Part shown: in pieces, positions 55,877 to 64,000 of the stretch | Layout of the letters: each line of letters starts with the position of its first letter | Numbering within the stretch: the first letter of the stretch is position 1 | NCBI GenBank assembly: GCA_025655555.1 | Contig: JAHXIQ010000004.1 | Location: 124,001-188,000, forward strand | From: Candidatus Thiodiazotropha sp. (ex Myrtea sp. 'scaly one' KF741663) | Lineage (GTDB): Bacteria; Pseudomonadota; Gammaproteobacteria; Chromatiales; Chromatiaceae | Reading direction: 5' to 3' | Length of the DNA stretch: 64,000 bases | Made by a program: the position numbers and the translations under genes | The notes under the pieces: generated by a model | What the model was told of the DNA's origin: nothing | What the model saw: only the letters and a program-made list of their open reading frames with translations | Database searches by the model: none

Positions 55877-56497
55877 TTACTTTTTATTGCTGGGCGCCAG
55901 TGAAGAGACGTAGGCAAGCAGCGCTTCGATATCCCGGTCTGTCAGTTCGTCGAATGTCTCGTCCTCAGGATCGTCGTCGTGGATACGTTTATCCCACTGA
56001 AACATCTTGATCTGACGAAACAGATAGCGAGGGTACTGTAAAGCCAGCGCCGGAATGCCTTTGCGTGATTTACCCATACCGTTTTTCCGGTGGCAGGATT
56101 TACAGTCTCCCTCATAAAGCTCTCTGCCGCGAGTTGCATCGCCAGGCCACTCTGGGATTCTATTCAACACCGGGTTGATCTTTTCCAGATTGACGCTCTC
56201 GTAGTAGGCGGCGATATCGTCAATATCCTGTTCACTGATGGAGTGGAGAGAGGAAGTGATCACCATACGCGGGTTGATCCGCTCTTCATTGATATAGGCC
56301 TCGATCTGCTTGACCATGTAGCCGGCAGGCGTGCCGGCAAGACGCGGCGATGCTGGTCCGGGCGTGCCCTGGCCGTAGTGACCGTGGCAGAGTGCACAGC
56401 TTCTTGCCTGTTTCTGTCCGTTCTCCAGGTCGACTGCCTGTGCTGCGAGTGGAAAGGTGAGTAGGAGGGTTAATAATAGCCGTTTCATTTTTTTCAT
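55877..56497 (-). CDS. Diheme cytochrome c (c4-like)
   Basis: A periplasmic electron carrier of 206 residues: signal peptide, then two haem domains with CALCH and CKSCH. The family pattern of cytochrome c4/c553-type dihemes is seen (RLAGTPAGYMVKQIEAY). Two start ATGs are possible (56497 and 56488). It is 51 bases upstream of the DUF302 gene on the same strand, so probably cotranscribed. Confidence 0.9.
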   Translation of the reverse strand: MKKMKRLLLTLLLTFPLAAQAVDLENGQKQARSCALCHGHYGQGTPGPASPRLAGTPAGYMVKQIEAYINEERINPRMVITSSLHSISEQDIDDIAAYYESVNLEKINPVLNRIPEWPGDATRGRELYEGDCKSCHRKNGMGKSRKGIPALALQYPRYLFRQIKMFQWDKRIHDDDPEDETFDELTDRDIEALLAYVSSLAPSNKK

Positions 56498-57017
56498 GGC
56501 TCCCGCATTTATCTGTGGTCGTTGTCGTTTTTACGAATATGTCTGACAGGTCAACGTCAACGTATTCGGCATGCTTGAAGATCCTCTGATTTATCGTGTT
56601 ATTGGATCTCTCAAGTTGTTTGAGGTTTGTTGATCTCCTATGGGAAGTGGGGATGCCGGCTAGTTTTTTTTATTGCCGCGGAAACCCTGTTAGACGTGAT
56701 GTTTTTTATCTTTTTTTATCCCTCTGCATTCTTGCAAAATGGTCATGATGTTTCAATTGTTCTGGGACTTTCCGATTAGTCGAATAATTCTTACAACTTT
56801 TTCAGAGCATTCATAAATACTTATTTGACGATTCATTATTGTGTGCAGTCATTTGGCTCGCTATATTAGGGAACAAGGCAGTCCATAACATAATCATAAA
56901 TATTGGGTTGAGAACCCATCGACACGGACAGGGCTGGCGATAAGTTGGGCATATTTTGCCGTTCGGTTGTGAGCCGGTGAGTCTGTGTCGATATAACGAC
57001 GAATCCTGGGAGTTTTA
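56498..57017. other. Intergenic stretch between divergent cytochrome genes
   Basis: 520 bases between two divergent cytochrome genes. No gene or palindrome recognised; presumably holds both promoters. Confidence 0.45.
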
Positions 57018-57794
57018 ATGAGAAAGTCTATTCTGGCAGCCTCAATGCTTGGATTGATGTTGAGTGCTGGATCTTCCATTGCTGACTCACATGATGCAGC
57101 CATGCATGAATATGATGCGGCACTGAACCTTACCCCCAACCTTGAGAATGGAAAAAGAGTTTATCGTGTGTGTACGGTTTGTCACACACCGGAAGGCTGG
57201 GGGCTTGAGAGTGGTGCCTATCCTCAGGTGGCAGGTCAATTGAGAACGGTGATCATCAAACAGCTGGCGGATATTCGTGCAAGAAACCGCGATAACCCCA
57301 CCATGGTGCCATTTACCTCTCCACAGCTATTGGGTGGCGCACAGGAGATCGCAGATGTTGCGGCTTATATTTCTCAGCTTCCCATGTCACCACGCAATGG
57401 AATTGGACCGGGCATCGATTTGGCCTGGGGAAAAAAACTCTATGAAGACAACTGCACAGAGTGTCATGGCGAGAATGGCGAGGGCCACCTGGAAGACCAT
57501 ATTCCAGCCGTCTATGGTCAGCACTATCGGTATCTGTTGAGACAGTTCGAGTGGATCAAGATGGAGCGGCGCAGGAACGCAGATAAAAAAATGGTGAAGC
57601 AGATCCATAACTTCACGCATCGGGATATCCGTGCCGTATTGGACTATGTTTCACGCATCAGGCCGCCTGCTGACAAACTGGCTGCTGAAGGTTGGCGAAA
57701 TCCGGATTTTCCAAAATTTGCAAGGCCACCCCATCTACACTCCGGTGCGGGTTATACCATCGATCAGCGGCCTCAGAGACCGAGTCGACCCTGA
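57018..57794 (+). CDS. Diheme cytochrome c, exported
   Basis: This 258-residue protein has a signal peptide and two haem motifs (CTVCH near residue 52, CTECH near 151), again of the c4-like build (YPQVAGQLRTVIIKQLADIRA). It ends in a proline-rich tail. It is followed by a perfect bidirectional terminator shared with fccB. Confidence 0.9.
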   Translation: MRKSILAASMLGLMLSAGSSIADSHDAAMHEYDAALNLTPNLENGKRVYRVCTVCHTPEGWGLESGAYPQVAGQLRTVIIKQLADIRARNRDNPTMVPFTSPQLLGGAQEIADVAAYISQLPMSPRNGIGPGIDLAWGKKLYEDNCTECHGENGEGHLEDHIPAVYGQHYRYLLRQFEWIKMERRRNADKKMVKQIHNFTHRDIRAVLDYVSRIRPPADKLAAEGWRNPDFPKFARPPHLHSGAGYTIDQRPQRPSRP

Positions 57795-57809
57795 TATCAC
57801 AACGCCGTA

Positions 57810-57850
57810 GACAATAAAAAAGCGGGGCGATGCCCCGCTTTTTTATTGTC
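57810..57850. terminator. Bidirectional terminator between cytochrome and fccB genes
   Basis: GACAATAAAAAAGCGGGGC-GAT-GCCCCGCTTTTTTATTGTC: a 19-bp perfect inverted repeat with A and T runs, placed between convergent genes. Confidence 0.93.
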
Positions 57851-57875
57851 GGCCTATCCTTGGCCGGTTGCTGGA

Positions 57876-59183
57876 TTACATGAAAATATCATTCGTAATA
57901 TTATCAAACCAGCTATAGGCGTACTGGACTTCACGTGCACGCATTTCAGGAGAAGCATCAGTTGGCGTCAGACCACCGGAGACCTTGGTAATCTTGGATC
58001 CATCCTGAGCCAGCTTGTAGACCGCAGCTACCGAGATACCCCAATCCTTGCCTATGATGGAGTAGCAAGTATTGACGTAAGCCGGTGTACCGGGCTCCTG
58101 GCCATTCAGCATAGCTGCCACACTGGCTGCACAGACCTTGGCTTCGGAGTTCGCAGCGTAGCCGGATTTCGGCATACCCTTGGCGATTGAAGCGTCACCG
58201 ATCACATGGATGTTCTTGTGAATGGTGGATTCGAAGGTGTGCAGGTTGATCGGGCACCAGCCGCTGTCGTTGGTCAGACCGGCCGCGAAAGCGATCTTGC
58301 CAGCTTTCTGATTCGGAATGACGTTCAGCACATCAGCCTTGATGGTGTCATCGAAGCCTGTGGTTACGCTTCTGGAGCCGGCATCGACCTTAACCACGGC
58401 ATTGTCGTTTGAGCCTTGAGCACTGCCGCGCCAATCGATCATGGAGTTGTCGGTCTCATAGCCGTAGAGCGCTTTCCAACCCTGGGTAAAGAGACCCATT
58501 TTGGAGAACTTAGGCTTGGAGTCCAGGATGATGATCTTGGATTTCGGCTTGTGCTGTTTCAGATAGTGAGCAATCTGAGAGGCACGCTCGTAAGGTCCGG
58601 GTGGGCAACGGAAAGGGTTGCCAGGTGCCGCGATGACCACGTTACCGCCATCCTTCATCGCCTCGAGCTGCTTGCGCAGGGTGACGGTCTGGGAACCAGC
58701 CTTCCAGGCATGGGGAATATCCTCGGCAACTTTGGCATCGTAGCCTTCAATGGTTTCCCATTTGAAGTCAACACCGGGAGCGACGATACAACGATCGTAG
58801 TTGAAGCTCTTACCGCCAGCTGTCTTCACAGTCTTGGCGCCGGCATCGATAGCGGTGACCACATCATGCACCACTTTCACACCATGTCCGCCGAGTCCGC
58901 TATAACCGAACTTGATGGAGTCGATGCTACGATCACCACCCAGTACCTCATTGGACAGATAGCAGGTGTAGTAGTGCTTGTTGGCCTCGATCAGGGTGAC
59001 CTCAATGGTCGGATCGGCCATGCGCAGATATTTAGCTGCGGTTGCACCACCGGTACCACCACCGACGACCACGACCTTTTTGGAAGCGCCGAGGGCGATG
59101 TAGGGTGTGCCGATCATGCCGATGGCAGTTGCCGCACCCGCGCCTTTAACAAAACCTCTTCGGGTAATTTTCATATTTCTCAT
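57876..59183 (-). CDS. fccB: Flavocytochrome c sulfide dehydrogenase, flavoprotein subunit
   Basis: FccB oxidises sulfide to sulfur in the periplasm. The 435-residue protein has a twin-arginine signal (ITRRGFVKG), an FAD-binding [11 protein letters not shown], and [13 protein letters not shown], whose cysteine is the expected covalent FAD attachment site. The redox-active cysteines lie in FRCPPGP and EAKVCAAS. An alternative start is ATG 59174. It is 6 bases downstream of fccA. Confidence 0.94.
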   Translation of the reverse strand: MRNMKITRRGFVKGAGAATAIGMIGTPYIALGASKKVVVVGGGTGGATAAKYLRMADPTIEVTLIEANKHYYTCYLSNEVLGGDRSIDSIKFGYSGLGGHGVKVVHDVVTAIDAGAKTVKTAGGKSFNYDRCIVAPGVDFKWETIEGYDAKVAEDIPHAWKAGSQTVTLRKQLEAMKDGGNVVIAAPGNPFRCPPGPYERASQIAHYLKQHKPKSKIIILDSKPKFSKMGLFTQGWKALYGYETDNSMIDWRGSAQGSNDNAVVKVDAGSRSVTTGFDDTIKADVLNVIPNQKAGKIAFAAGLTNDSGWCPINLHTFESTIHKNIHVIGDASIAKGMPKSGYAANSEAKVCAASVAAMLNGQEPGTPAYVNTCYSIIGKDWGISVAAVYKLAQDGSKITKVSGGLTPTDASPEMRAREVQYAYSWFDNITNDIFM

Positions 59184-59189
59184 TCCCCC

Positions 59190-59807
59190 TTATTGTTTGC
59201 CTTGGGCGTAGAAGTTGAACAGTGCGTCGAAACCGGCATCGCCTTCTTTCTTAATCAAGGCGTTAACTTTCTTCTTCATCTTCTTGGTCATCTCGCGATC
59301 ACCAGCCCTGTAATCGACCATAGAGTAATGAAGATAAGGTGTCAGCTGGCCCAACAGAACGCCGGAATCGTCTTCAGCAGAAGAGCCGCCGTCGGCATGA
59401 CATTTTTCACAATACTTGTCATGTAGCTTGGCACCTTTCTTTGCCTTGTCTGCATCGAAGGATTGCTTGGCTACCACGAAGGGTTGCTTTGCGTAGAATT
59501 CACCCATGGCCTTGATTTCGTCATCGGTATAACCTTTGGCGATTCGGGTCATGATGGTGTTTTTGATTTCACCATTTTTGAAACCCAGCATGACCTCTTC
59601 GAAGTAGACAGCGGAGATACCGCCGATGCTAGGTGTGGCGGGACCGGAGCTGGCACCGTTGGTACCATGGCAGCCGGCACAAGTATTAGCCAGCATGCTG
59701 GCACTGGCGCCCGATAGCAGGGGCTTTTTGTCAGCAGCAAAAGCCACAGATGATGCGCTGATAATCAGTGCACCGATCAGGGCTCTCTTGAGATTGTTGT
59801 ACGCCAT
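59190..59807 (-). CDS. fccA: Flavocytochrome c sulfide dehydrogenase, diheme cytochrome subunit
   Basis: This 205-residue exported diheme cytochrome has haem motifs CAGCH and CEKCH and accepts electrons from FccB. The signal peptide ends VAFA. The ribosome site is GGAGG before ATG 59807. It forms an operon with fccB. Confidence 0.92.
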   Translation of the reverse strand: MAYNNLKRALIGALIISASSVAFAADKKPLLSGASASMLANTCAGCHGTNGASSGPATPSIGGISAVYFEEVMLGFKNGEIKNTIMTRIAKGYTDDEIKAMGEFYAKQPFVVAKQSFDADKAKKGAKLHDKYCEKCHADGGSSAEDDSGVLLGQLTPYLHYSMVDYRAGDREMTKKMKKKVNALIKKEGDAGFDALFNFYAQGKQ

Positions 59808-59995
59808 GTTACCTCCTTTGGAATTTAAACAGGCTTACATTGAAATAACAGGGAATAAAATACGCCCTGTCACAATTACCGGAGCAGTTTTAAAAGGACT
59901 GTTCCTTTGCAATCAGCTCAGGTGGAGAGCTCCCTGTATCAATTAAAATTGATGTTTTGTAAGTGGCTTCCATCCACTCCACCCAAGCATTGCTC

Positions 59996-60925
59996 TTATT
60001 TCAGAAGGCTTAAGACCTTCTGTTGTTTTTTCTTCTCAGCGATGTCGGCTGCAGTATGCCCATCACTGTCTTTATCTGCTTTTTTTGCGCCATGCTGCAG
60101 CAGTAGCTGTACCATATGCGCTGAACCGTTGCGTGCCGCTTCCATTAGCGGTGTAACGCCGTCGGCATCGGCAAGGTTTACGTCAGCGCCGGCTTTGACC
60201 AGCTGTTCCGCGCTTTCGTATTCGCCTTGGCTGACTGACCAGATCAGGGCTGTAGCGCCGTCATCGTCTTGTGCATTGATGTCAGCACCCTGCTTCAGCA
60301 GTACCTCGATCACATCTACATGACCTTGATCGGCTGCCAGTATCAGGGCCGTTGAACCGTTTTTGTCTTTACTGTCGATTTCGGCATTGTGCTTGAGTAG
60401 CATTTCGCTGGCTGCTGGGTGATTTTTTTCCGCAGCCATCATGAGTGCATTTCTGCCGTGTTTGTCAGAAGCCTTGGGGTCGGCACCTTTAAACAGTAAC
60501 TGTTCCACCATATCGGTGATGCCATAGCGGGATGCGATCATCAGGGCATCCCAGCCGGCTCTGGTTCGGTCATGCAGGTGGGCCCCTCTTTCGAGCAGCA
60601 TAGCCGAGAGGGCCGGGTGACCGTTTTCTGCTGCAAAAGTCAGCGCTGTGCAGCCTGCAACCGTTCTTACATTGACGTCGGCGCCACGGTTCAGCAGCAG
60701 AACGACAGTTTCGAAGTTATCATTCTCGACCGCCATCATCAGCGGGTTTTTACCAAACTTGTTGGGGCTGTCGACAGGGACACCCTTGTCGAGCAGTTTT
60801 GTAACAGTCTCTACGTCACCAATACCTGCGGCAAGACGCAGGTCTTTTTCATCCTGTGAATTCCCCGCGTATGACGTCACGGTGAAAAGGAGGAGCAGGG
60901 CAGGGATGAGTCTGATTGTCTTCAT
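59996..60925 (-). CDS. Exported ankyrin-repeat protein
   Basis: This 309-residue protein has a signal peptide (residues 1-20) and about eight ankyrin repeats (for example GKNPLMMAVENDNFETVVLLLNRGAD). Ankyrin proteins bind partners. In sulfur-oxidising symbionts they are also proposed to act on hosts, but a plain periplasmic role is equally possible. It lies between fccAB and the NapC-like gene on the same strand. Confidence 0.9.
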   Translation of the reverse strand: MKTIRLIPALLLLFTVTSYAGNSQDEKDLRLAAGIGDVETVTKLLDKGVPVDSPNKFGKNPLMMAVENDNFETVVLLLNRGADVNVRTVAGCTALTFAAENGHPALSAMLLERGAHLHDRTRAGWDALMIASRYGITDMVEQLLFKGADPKASDKHGRNALMMAAEKNHPAASEMLLKHNAEIDSKDKNGSTALILAADQGHVDVIEVLLKQGADINAQDDDGATALIWSVSQGEYESAEQLVKAGADVNLADADGVTPLMEAARNGSAHMVQLLLQHGAKKADKDSDGHTAADIAEKKKQQKVLSLLK

Positions 60926-60988
60926 CTAGTTTCTGTTATCGAAATTAACCATAGTATCTAATTTACCGATGCTGTCCGTTCTCTCAAA

Positions 60989-61561
60989 CTACGACTGATC
61001 AGGGTCGTAGTCTTCTGGTTCGTCCGGCTCTTCATGAGCGATGCCTTTATGGCAATCGATACACGCTTGCCCCTCGTCCATTGCTTTCGGGTGGCGTTTG
61101 CGAGCACTTCGATCCTGTTCGCTCAGGTCCATGTTGGTAAACTCATGACAAGAGCGGCATTCACGTGAGTCTGAGGCTCGCATCTTCTCCCATACCCGGC
61201 TGGCCATGTCCCAGCGATGGGCTTCGTATTTCTCTTTGGTGTCGATGGTGCCGAGAATCTCGTGATAGACATCCTTGGCGGCCATGACTTTGGCAATCAT
61301 TTTCGGAATAAAGGGCTTGGGTACATGACAATCAGAACAAGTGGCCTGTACACCTGAGGCATTCTTGTAATGCAGTGTCTCTTTGTACTCCTCCAGATTG
61401 ATCTTCATGGTGTGGCAGGAGGTACAAAATTCCATCTCATTGGTATAAGCCAGCCCCATGTTCAGCAGACCGGCGGATATCATGCCGACCACGAAGATAA
61501 TACCTGCCAGGATAATAGATATTTTACCCGTGGACCGGCCCTGCGCGCCCATCTTGAACAT
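60989..61561 (-). CDS. NapC/NirT-family tetraheme cytochrome c
   Basis: A membrane-anchored quinol dehydrogenase-type cytochrome of 190 residues. One N-terminal helix (residues about 14-36) is followed by four CXXCH motifs (CTSCH, CSDCH, CRSCH, CIDCH). The family passes electrons from quinol to periplasmic oxidoreductases. Close to fccAB it may link sulfide or other periplasmic redox chemistry to the quinone pool, which is inference. Confidence 0.9.
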   Translation of the reverse strand: MFKMGAQGRSTGKISIILAGIIFVVGMISAGLLNMGLAYTNEMEFCTSCHTMKINLEEYKETLHYKNASGVQATCSDCHVPKPFIPKMIAKVMAAKDVYHEILGTIDTKEKYEAHRWDMASRVWEKMRASDSRECRSCHEFTNMDLSEQDRSARKRHPKAMDEGQACIDCHKGIAHEEPDEPEDYDPDQS

Positions 61562-61830
61562 ACTCCACCCTCAAATTCTCGCTTACGGAAAAGACCTGCT
61601 TTTCCGTATGGTCGTTGTATTGGCGTAGCCGTCAACTTCCTTTTCGATCGGTACTTTTTTCTTGACTCGCCGATGGTACGTCAAGTCGATAGTCAATGCA
61701 AAAAGACTATGTAAACAAATGCATATGACATTATTAGTAGGAACTAATTAAGACCTTGGTAGTGACGTTGTGATGGATAGTGATTGTTCAGGCAGGTCTG
61801 CGCTGACGGAGTTCAATTGTTTTTTAGGGA

Positions 61831-62457
61831 TTATGTAGTTCTTAAACTGGGGTCCAGGCAGTGATCTGTACGACAGACTTGCCATACGTGCTGTGACTCG
61901 CCAAGTGTGGCGATAGCCTCTTCAATCCGTGCTTTCTCATTGTGGCTGGTCAAAGCGGGGTGAAGGGTGGTTCTGAGTTCATGAGGTATGCCGCTCTGCA
62001 TGAGTAGCTGAGCGCTTTGCCATGCCAGATCACCACTACCGGGCATACCGGTCAGGGATTCATACTTCTCTGGGAGCGCCTTGATATCCAGACCCACCCA
62101 ATCGAGCAAGGGTAAAATCGCCTGCAGGCGTTTGGGATAGATGCCCGCTGTGTGTAGACCGATCTTAAACCCCATGGCGCTGACCTCAGCGATCGCATCG
62201 GGTAGCGCACGTTGCTGGGTAGGCTCGCCGCCGCTGAAAACCACAGCATCCAGTAAACCCTGGCGGCGCTTAAGAAAATCCAGTATCTCCTGCCATGGGA
62301 TGATTGCTTCAGCCTCACGGGGCAGAAGATCGCTGTTGTGGCAGTAACGGCATCGCAGCGGACACCCCTGGCAGAAGATGACCGCTGACAGACAGCCGGG
62401 ATAGTCGACGGTGGTGATGGGCACCAGTCCGCCGACTTTTAGGGATCTCTGTGTCAT
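61831..62457 (-). CDS. nrdG: Anaerobic RNR activating protein (radical SAM)
   Basis: NrdG generates the glycyl radical on NrdD using S-adenosylmethionine and a [4Fe-4S] cluster. The 208-residue protein has the CX3CX2C motif (CPLRCRYC, within GCPLRCRYCHN) and the GGEPT SAM-binding motif. It is 9 bases from the small nrdD fragment gene on the same strand. Confidence 0.92.
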   Translation of the reverse strand: MTQRSLKVGGLVPITTVDYPGCLSAVIFCQGCPLRCRYCHNSDLLPREAEAIIPWQEILDFLKRRQGLLDAVVFSGGEPTQQRALPDAIAEVSAMGFKIGLHTAGIYPKRLQAILPLLDWVGLDIKALPEKYESLTGMPGSGDLAWQSAQLLMQSGIPHELRTTLHPALTSHNEKARIEEAIATLGESQHVWQVCRTDHCLDPSLRTT

Positions 62458-62466
62458 AGGGCTGTA

Positions 62467-62649
62467 TCAGGCGTTACCCATGTGTGCAGAATCCGATGAT
62501 ATTACCGATTCCTGAAAGCAGACACGTTCGGCGTGCTCAGACTGTTTGCCGGGATTGAAGGCGGAAACGGGCCGGTGGTAGCCCATTACCCGGGTCCAGA
62601 TCTCACAGCGGGTGCGTTCTTCGTCTCTCAGTTCAATCGCTTTATGCAT
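62467..62649 (-). CDS. nrdD: NrdD glycyl-radical segment encoded as a separate short gene
   Basis: A 60-residue protein containing the glycyl-radical loop of class III RNR (TRVMGYHRPVSAFNPGKQ, the radical glycine in RVMGY). It overlaps the end of the large nrdD gene by 8 bases in a different frame, and the large gene itself ends soon after its zinc site without this motif. It therefore supplies the missing C-terminal domain in trans. Confidence 0.8.
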   Translation of the reverse strand: MHKAIELRDEERTRCEIWTRVMGYHRPVSAFNPGKQSEHAERVCFQESVISSDSAHMGNA

Positions 62650-64000
62650 GATTCAATACCTCTTTCTGTTTCTGTTGGATTAATTCGTCGTCACACTTGG
62701 GGCAATACTCGTGCTCCCCATTGAGATAGCCGTGTACCGGGCAGATCGAGAAGGTTGGGGTGACCGTCAAATAGGGCACACGGAACTTCTCCAGGGAGCG
62801 TTTCACCAATTGCTTGCAAGCCTCGGTGCTACCGAGCTGTTCATTCATATAGAGATGCAGCACGGTGCCGCCGGTGTAGCGGCGTTGCAGAGGCTCCTGG
62901 TGGGTGAGCGCCTCGAAGGGATCGTCCGTGTAACCCACCGGCAGCTGTGAGGAGTTGGTGTAGTAGGGTTTCTCCGTGGTACCCGCCTGCAGAATATCGG
63001 GGTAGCGTTTGAGGTCCTCTTTGGCGAAACGGTAGGTGGTGCCTTCAGCCGGTGTTGCTTCCAGGTTGTAGAGGTTGCCGGTCTCTTCCTGGAACTCGAC
63101 CATGCGTTGACGTATGTGGTCGAGGAAACGGCCGGCAAAGCCTGCTCCCCAATCTGAGGTGATGTCGAGTTCACCGCCACTGTAGTTGCGGATCATCTCG
63201 TTGATGCCGTTGACGCCGATGGTGGAGAAGTGGTTGCGCAGAGTGCCAAGGTAACGTTTTGTATAGGGAAACAGGCCGGCATCCATATGGCGCTGGATCA
63301 CTTTGCGTTTGGTCTCCAGGCTGTTGCGTGCCAGCCGCAGCAGCTCATCGACCTTTGCCATTAGTGCAGCCTCATCCTCCCGGTAGAGATAACCGAGGCG
63401 TGCGCAGTTCAGTGTCACCACACCGAGGGAGCCGGTCTGCTCCGCCGAACCGAACAGGCCGTTGCCACGCTTGAGCAGCTCCCGCAGGTCGAGTTGCAGA
63501 CGGCAGCACATGGAGCGGACCATGTTGGGACTGAGTTCCGAGTTGAGGAAGTTCTGGAAATAGGGCAGGCCGTACTTTGCGGTCATGGCAAAGAGCAGCT
63601 CGGCATTCTCGCTCTCCCAGGGGAAATCGGGCGTGATGTTGTAGGTTGGAATGGGGAAGGTGAAGACCCGGTCTTTGTCATCCCCGGCGGTCATCACTTC
63701 GATATAGGCCCGGTTGATCAGGTCCATCTCCGTCTGCAGATCGCCATAGCTGAAGGGCATCTCCTCACCGCCGACTATCGGGATCTGCTCACGCAGGTCC
63801 TCCGGACAGACCCAATCGAAGGTGAGGTTGGTGAAGGGAGTCTGGGTGCCCCAACGGGAGGGTACATTGAGGTTGTAGATCAGCTCCTGAATGTACTGAC
63901 GGACCTGCTGGTAGTCGAGATTGTCCTTGCGTACAAAAGGGGCCATGTAAGTGTCGAAGGAGCTGAAGGCCTGGGCGCCGGCCCATTCGTTTTGCAGCGT
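62642..64000 (-). CDS. nrdD: Class III anaerobic ribonucleotide reductase, large part (5' end off window)
   Basis: The frame is open to base 64000 (LQNEWAGAQAFSSFDTY lies upstream of the first internal ATG), so the start is outside. 452 residues are visible. The active-site barrel text is typical (NLTFDWVCPED, FPIPTYNI, RSMCCRLQLDL, TIGVNGINEM). The C-terminal zinc site is CPVHGYLNGEHEYCPKCDDE. The protein stops after this site, without the glycyl-radical motif, which is on the next gene. Confidence 0.94.
   Translation of the reverse strand, partial: TLQNEWAGAQAFSSFDTYMAPFVRKDNLDYQQVRQYIQELIYNLNVPSRWGTQTPFTNLTFDWVCPEDLREQIPIVGGEEMPFSYGDLQTEMDLINRAYIEVMTAGDDKDRVFTFPIPTYNITPDFPWESENAELLFAMTAKYGLPYFQNFLNSELSPNMVRSMCCRLQLDLRELLKRGNGLFGSAEQTGSLGVVTLNCARLGYLYREDEAALMAKVDELLRLARNSLETKRKVIQRHMDAGLFPYTKRYLGTLRNHFSTIGVNGINEMIRNYSGGELDITSDWGAGFAGRFLDHIRQRMVEFQEETGNLYNLEATPAEGTTYRFAKEDLKRYPDILQAGTTEKPYYTNSSQLPVGYTDDPFEALTHQEPLQRRYTGGTVLHLYMNEQLGSTEACKQLVKRSLEKFRVPYLTVTPTFSICPVHGYLNGEHEYCPKCDDELIQQKQKEVLNHA

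Overview
The window reads as the chromosome of a sulfur-oxidising gammaproteobacterium, probably near Chromatiales or the Sedimenticola/Thiodiazotropha-type symbionts. The main reasons are the distal part of a reverse-type dsr cluster in the Allochromatium order (dsrL-J-O-P-N-R-S), a flavocytochrome c sulfide dehydrogenase pair (fccAB), several c-type cytochromes, and gammaproteobacterial housekeeping genes (hslR, grxC, pepN, dbpA, class Ia nrdAB, class III nrdDG). I recognised no rRNA, tRNA or CRISPR array by eye. The taxonomic placement is inference.

Layout. 1-7274: end of the dsr operon (cytoplasmic DsrL, membrane complex subunits DsrJOP, siroheme-amidating DsrN, DsrR, DsrS), with a terminator between dsrP and dsrN. 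7281-13865: housekeeping genes (hslR, grxC, pepN, a CHAD protein, a ParA-like ATPase). 13866-20158: an AT-rich accessory island carrying a UG/Abi-type reverse transcriptase, a HEPN protein, a Sel1 protein, a BAM/GIDE-type membrane protein and several small unknowns. Three sequences there have the layout of integron attC recombination sites, and no integrase is visible. It looks like an integrase-less cassette cluster (CALIN) with probable anti-phage content. 20159-35875: mixed accessory and membrane genes (dbpA, a spermidine-synthase-like protein, the DUF2157/DUF4401/GDYXXLXY trio, a histone-deacetylase-like protein, a PEP-CTERM protein, a RebB-like protein, an ExbB/ExbD-like trio, bacteriohemerythrin). 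35876-49800: a TonB-dependent receptor with a secreted alpha/beta hydrolase, then many poorly known proteins, a lipoprotein gene broken by one stop codon, and an HNH protein next to a fourth attC-like site and a 49-residue protein too short for usual gene calling. 49932-54382: nrdAB behind two NrdR boxes and DnaA boxes. 54676-61561: CBS protein, DUF302 protein, two diheme cytochromes, fccAB, an ankyrin protein and a NapC/NirT tetraheme cytochrome. 61831-64000: nrdG and nrdD, with the glycyl-radical segment of NrdD encoded by its own short gene.

Together the core genes describe oxidation of sulfide and stored sulfur (FccAB in the periplasm, Dsr in the cytoplasm and membrane) with aerobic and anaerobic dNTP supply. 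Between 17 and 48 kb the intergenic DNA is seeded with about ten copies of a 50-60 bp imperfect palindrome (GTCGGTGACAAATG / CATTTGTCACCGAC arms) plus two other palindrome or repeat families. These mark the accessory parts and often sit where a cassette boundary would be expected.
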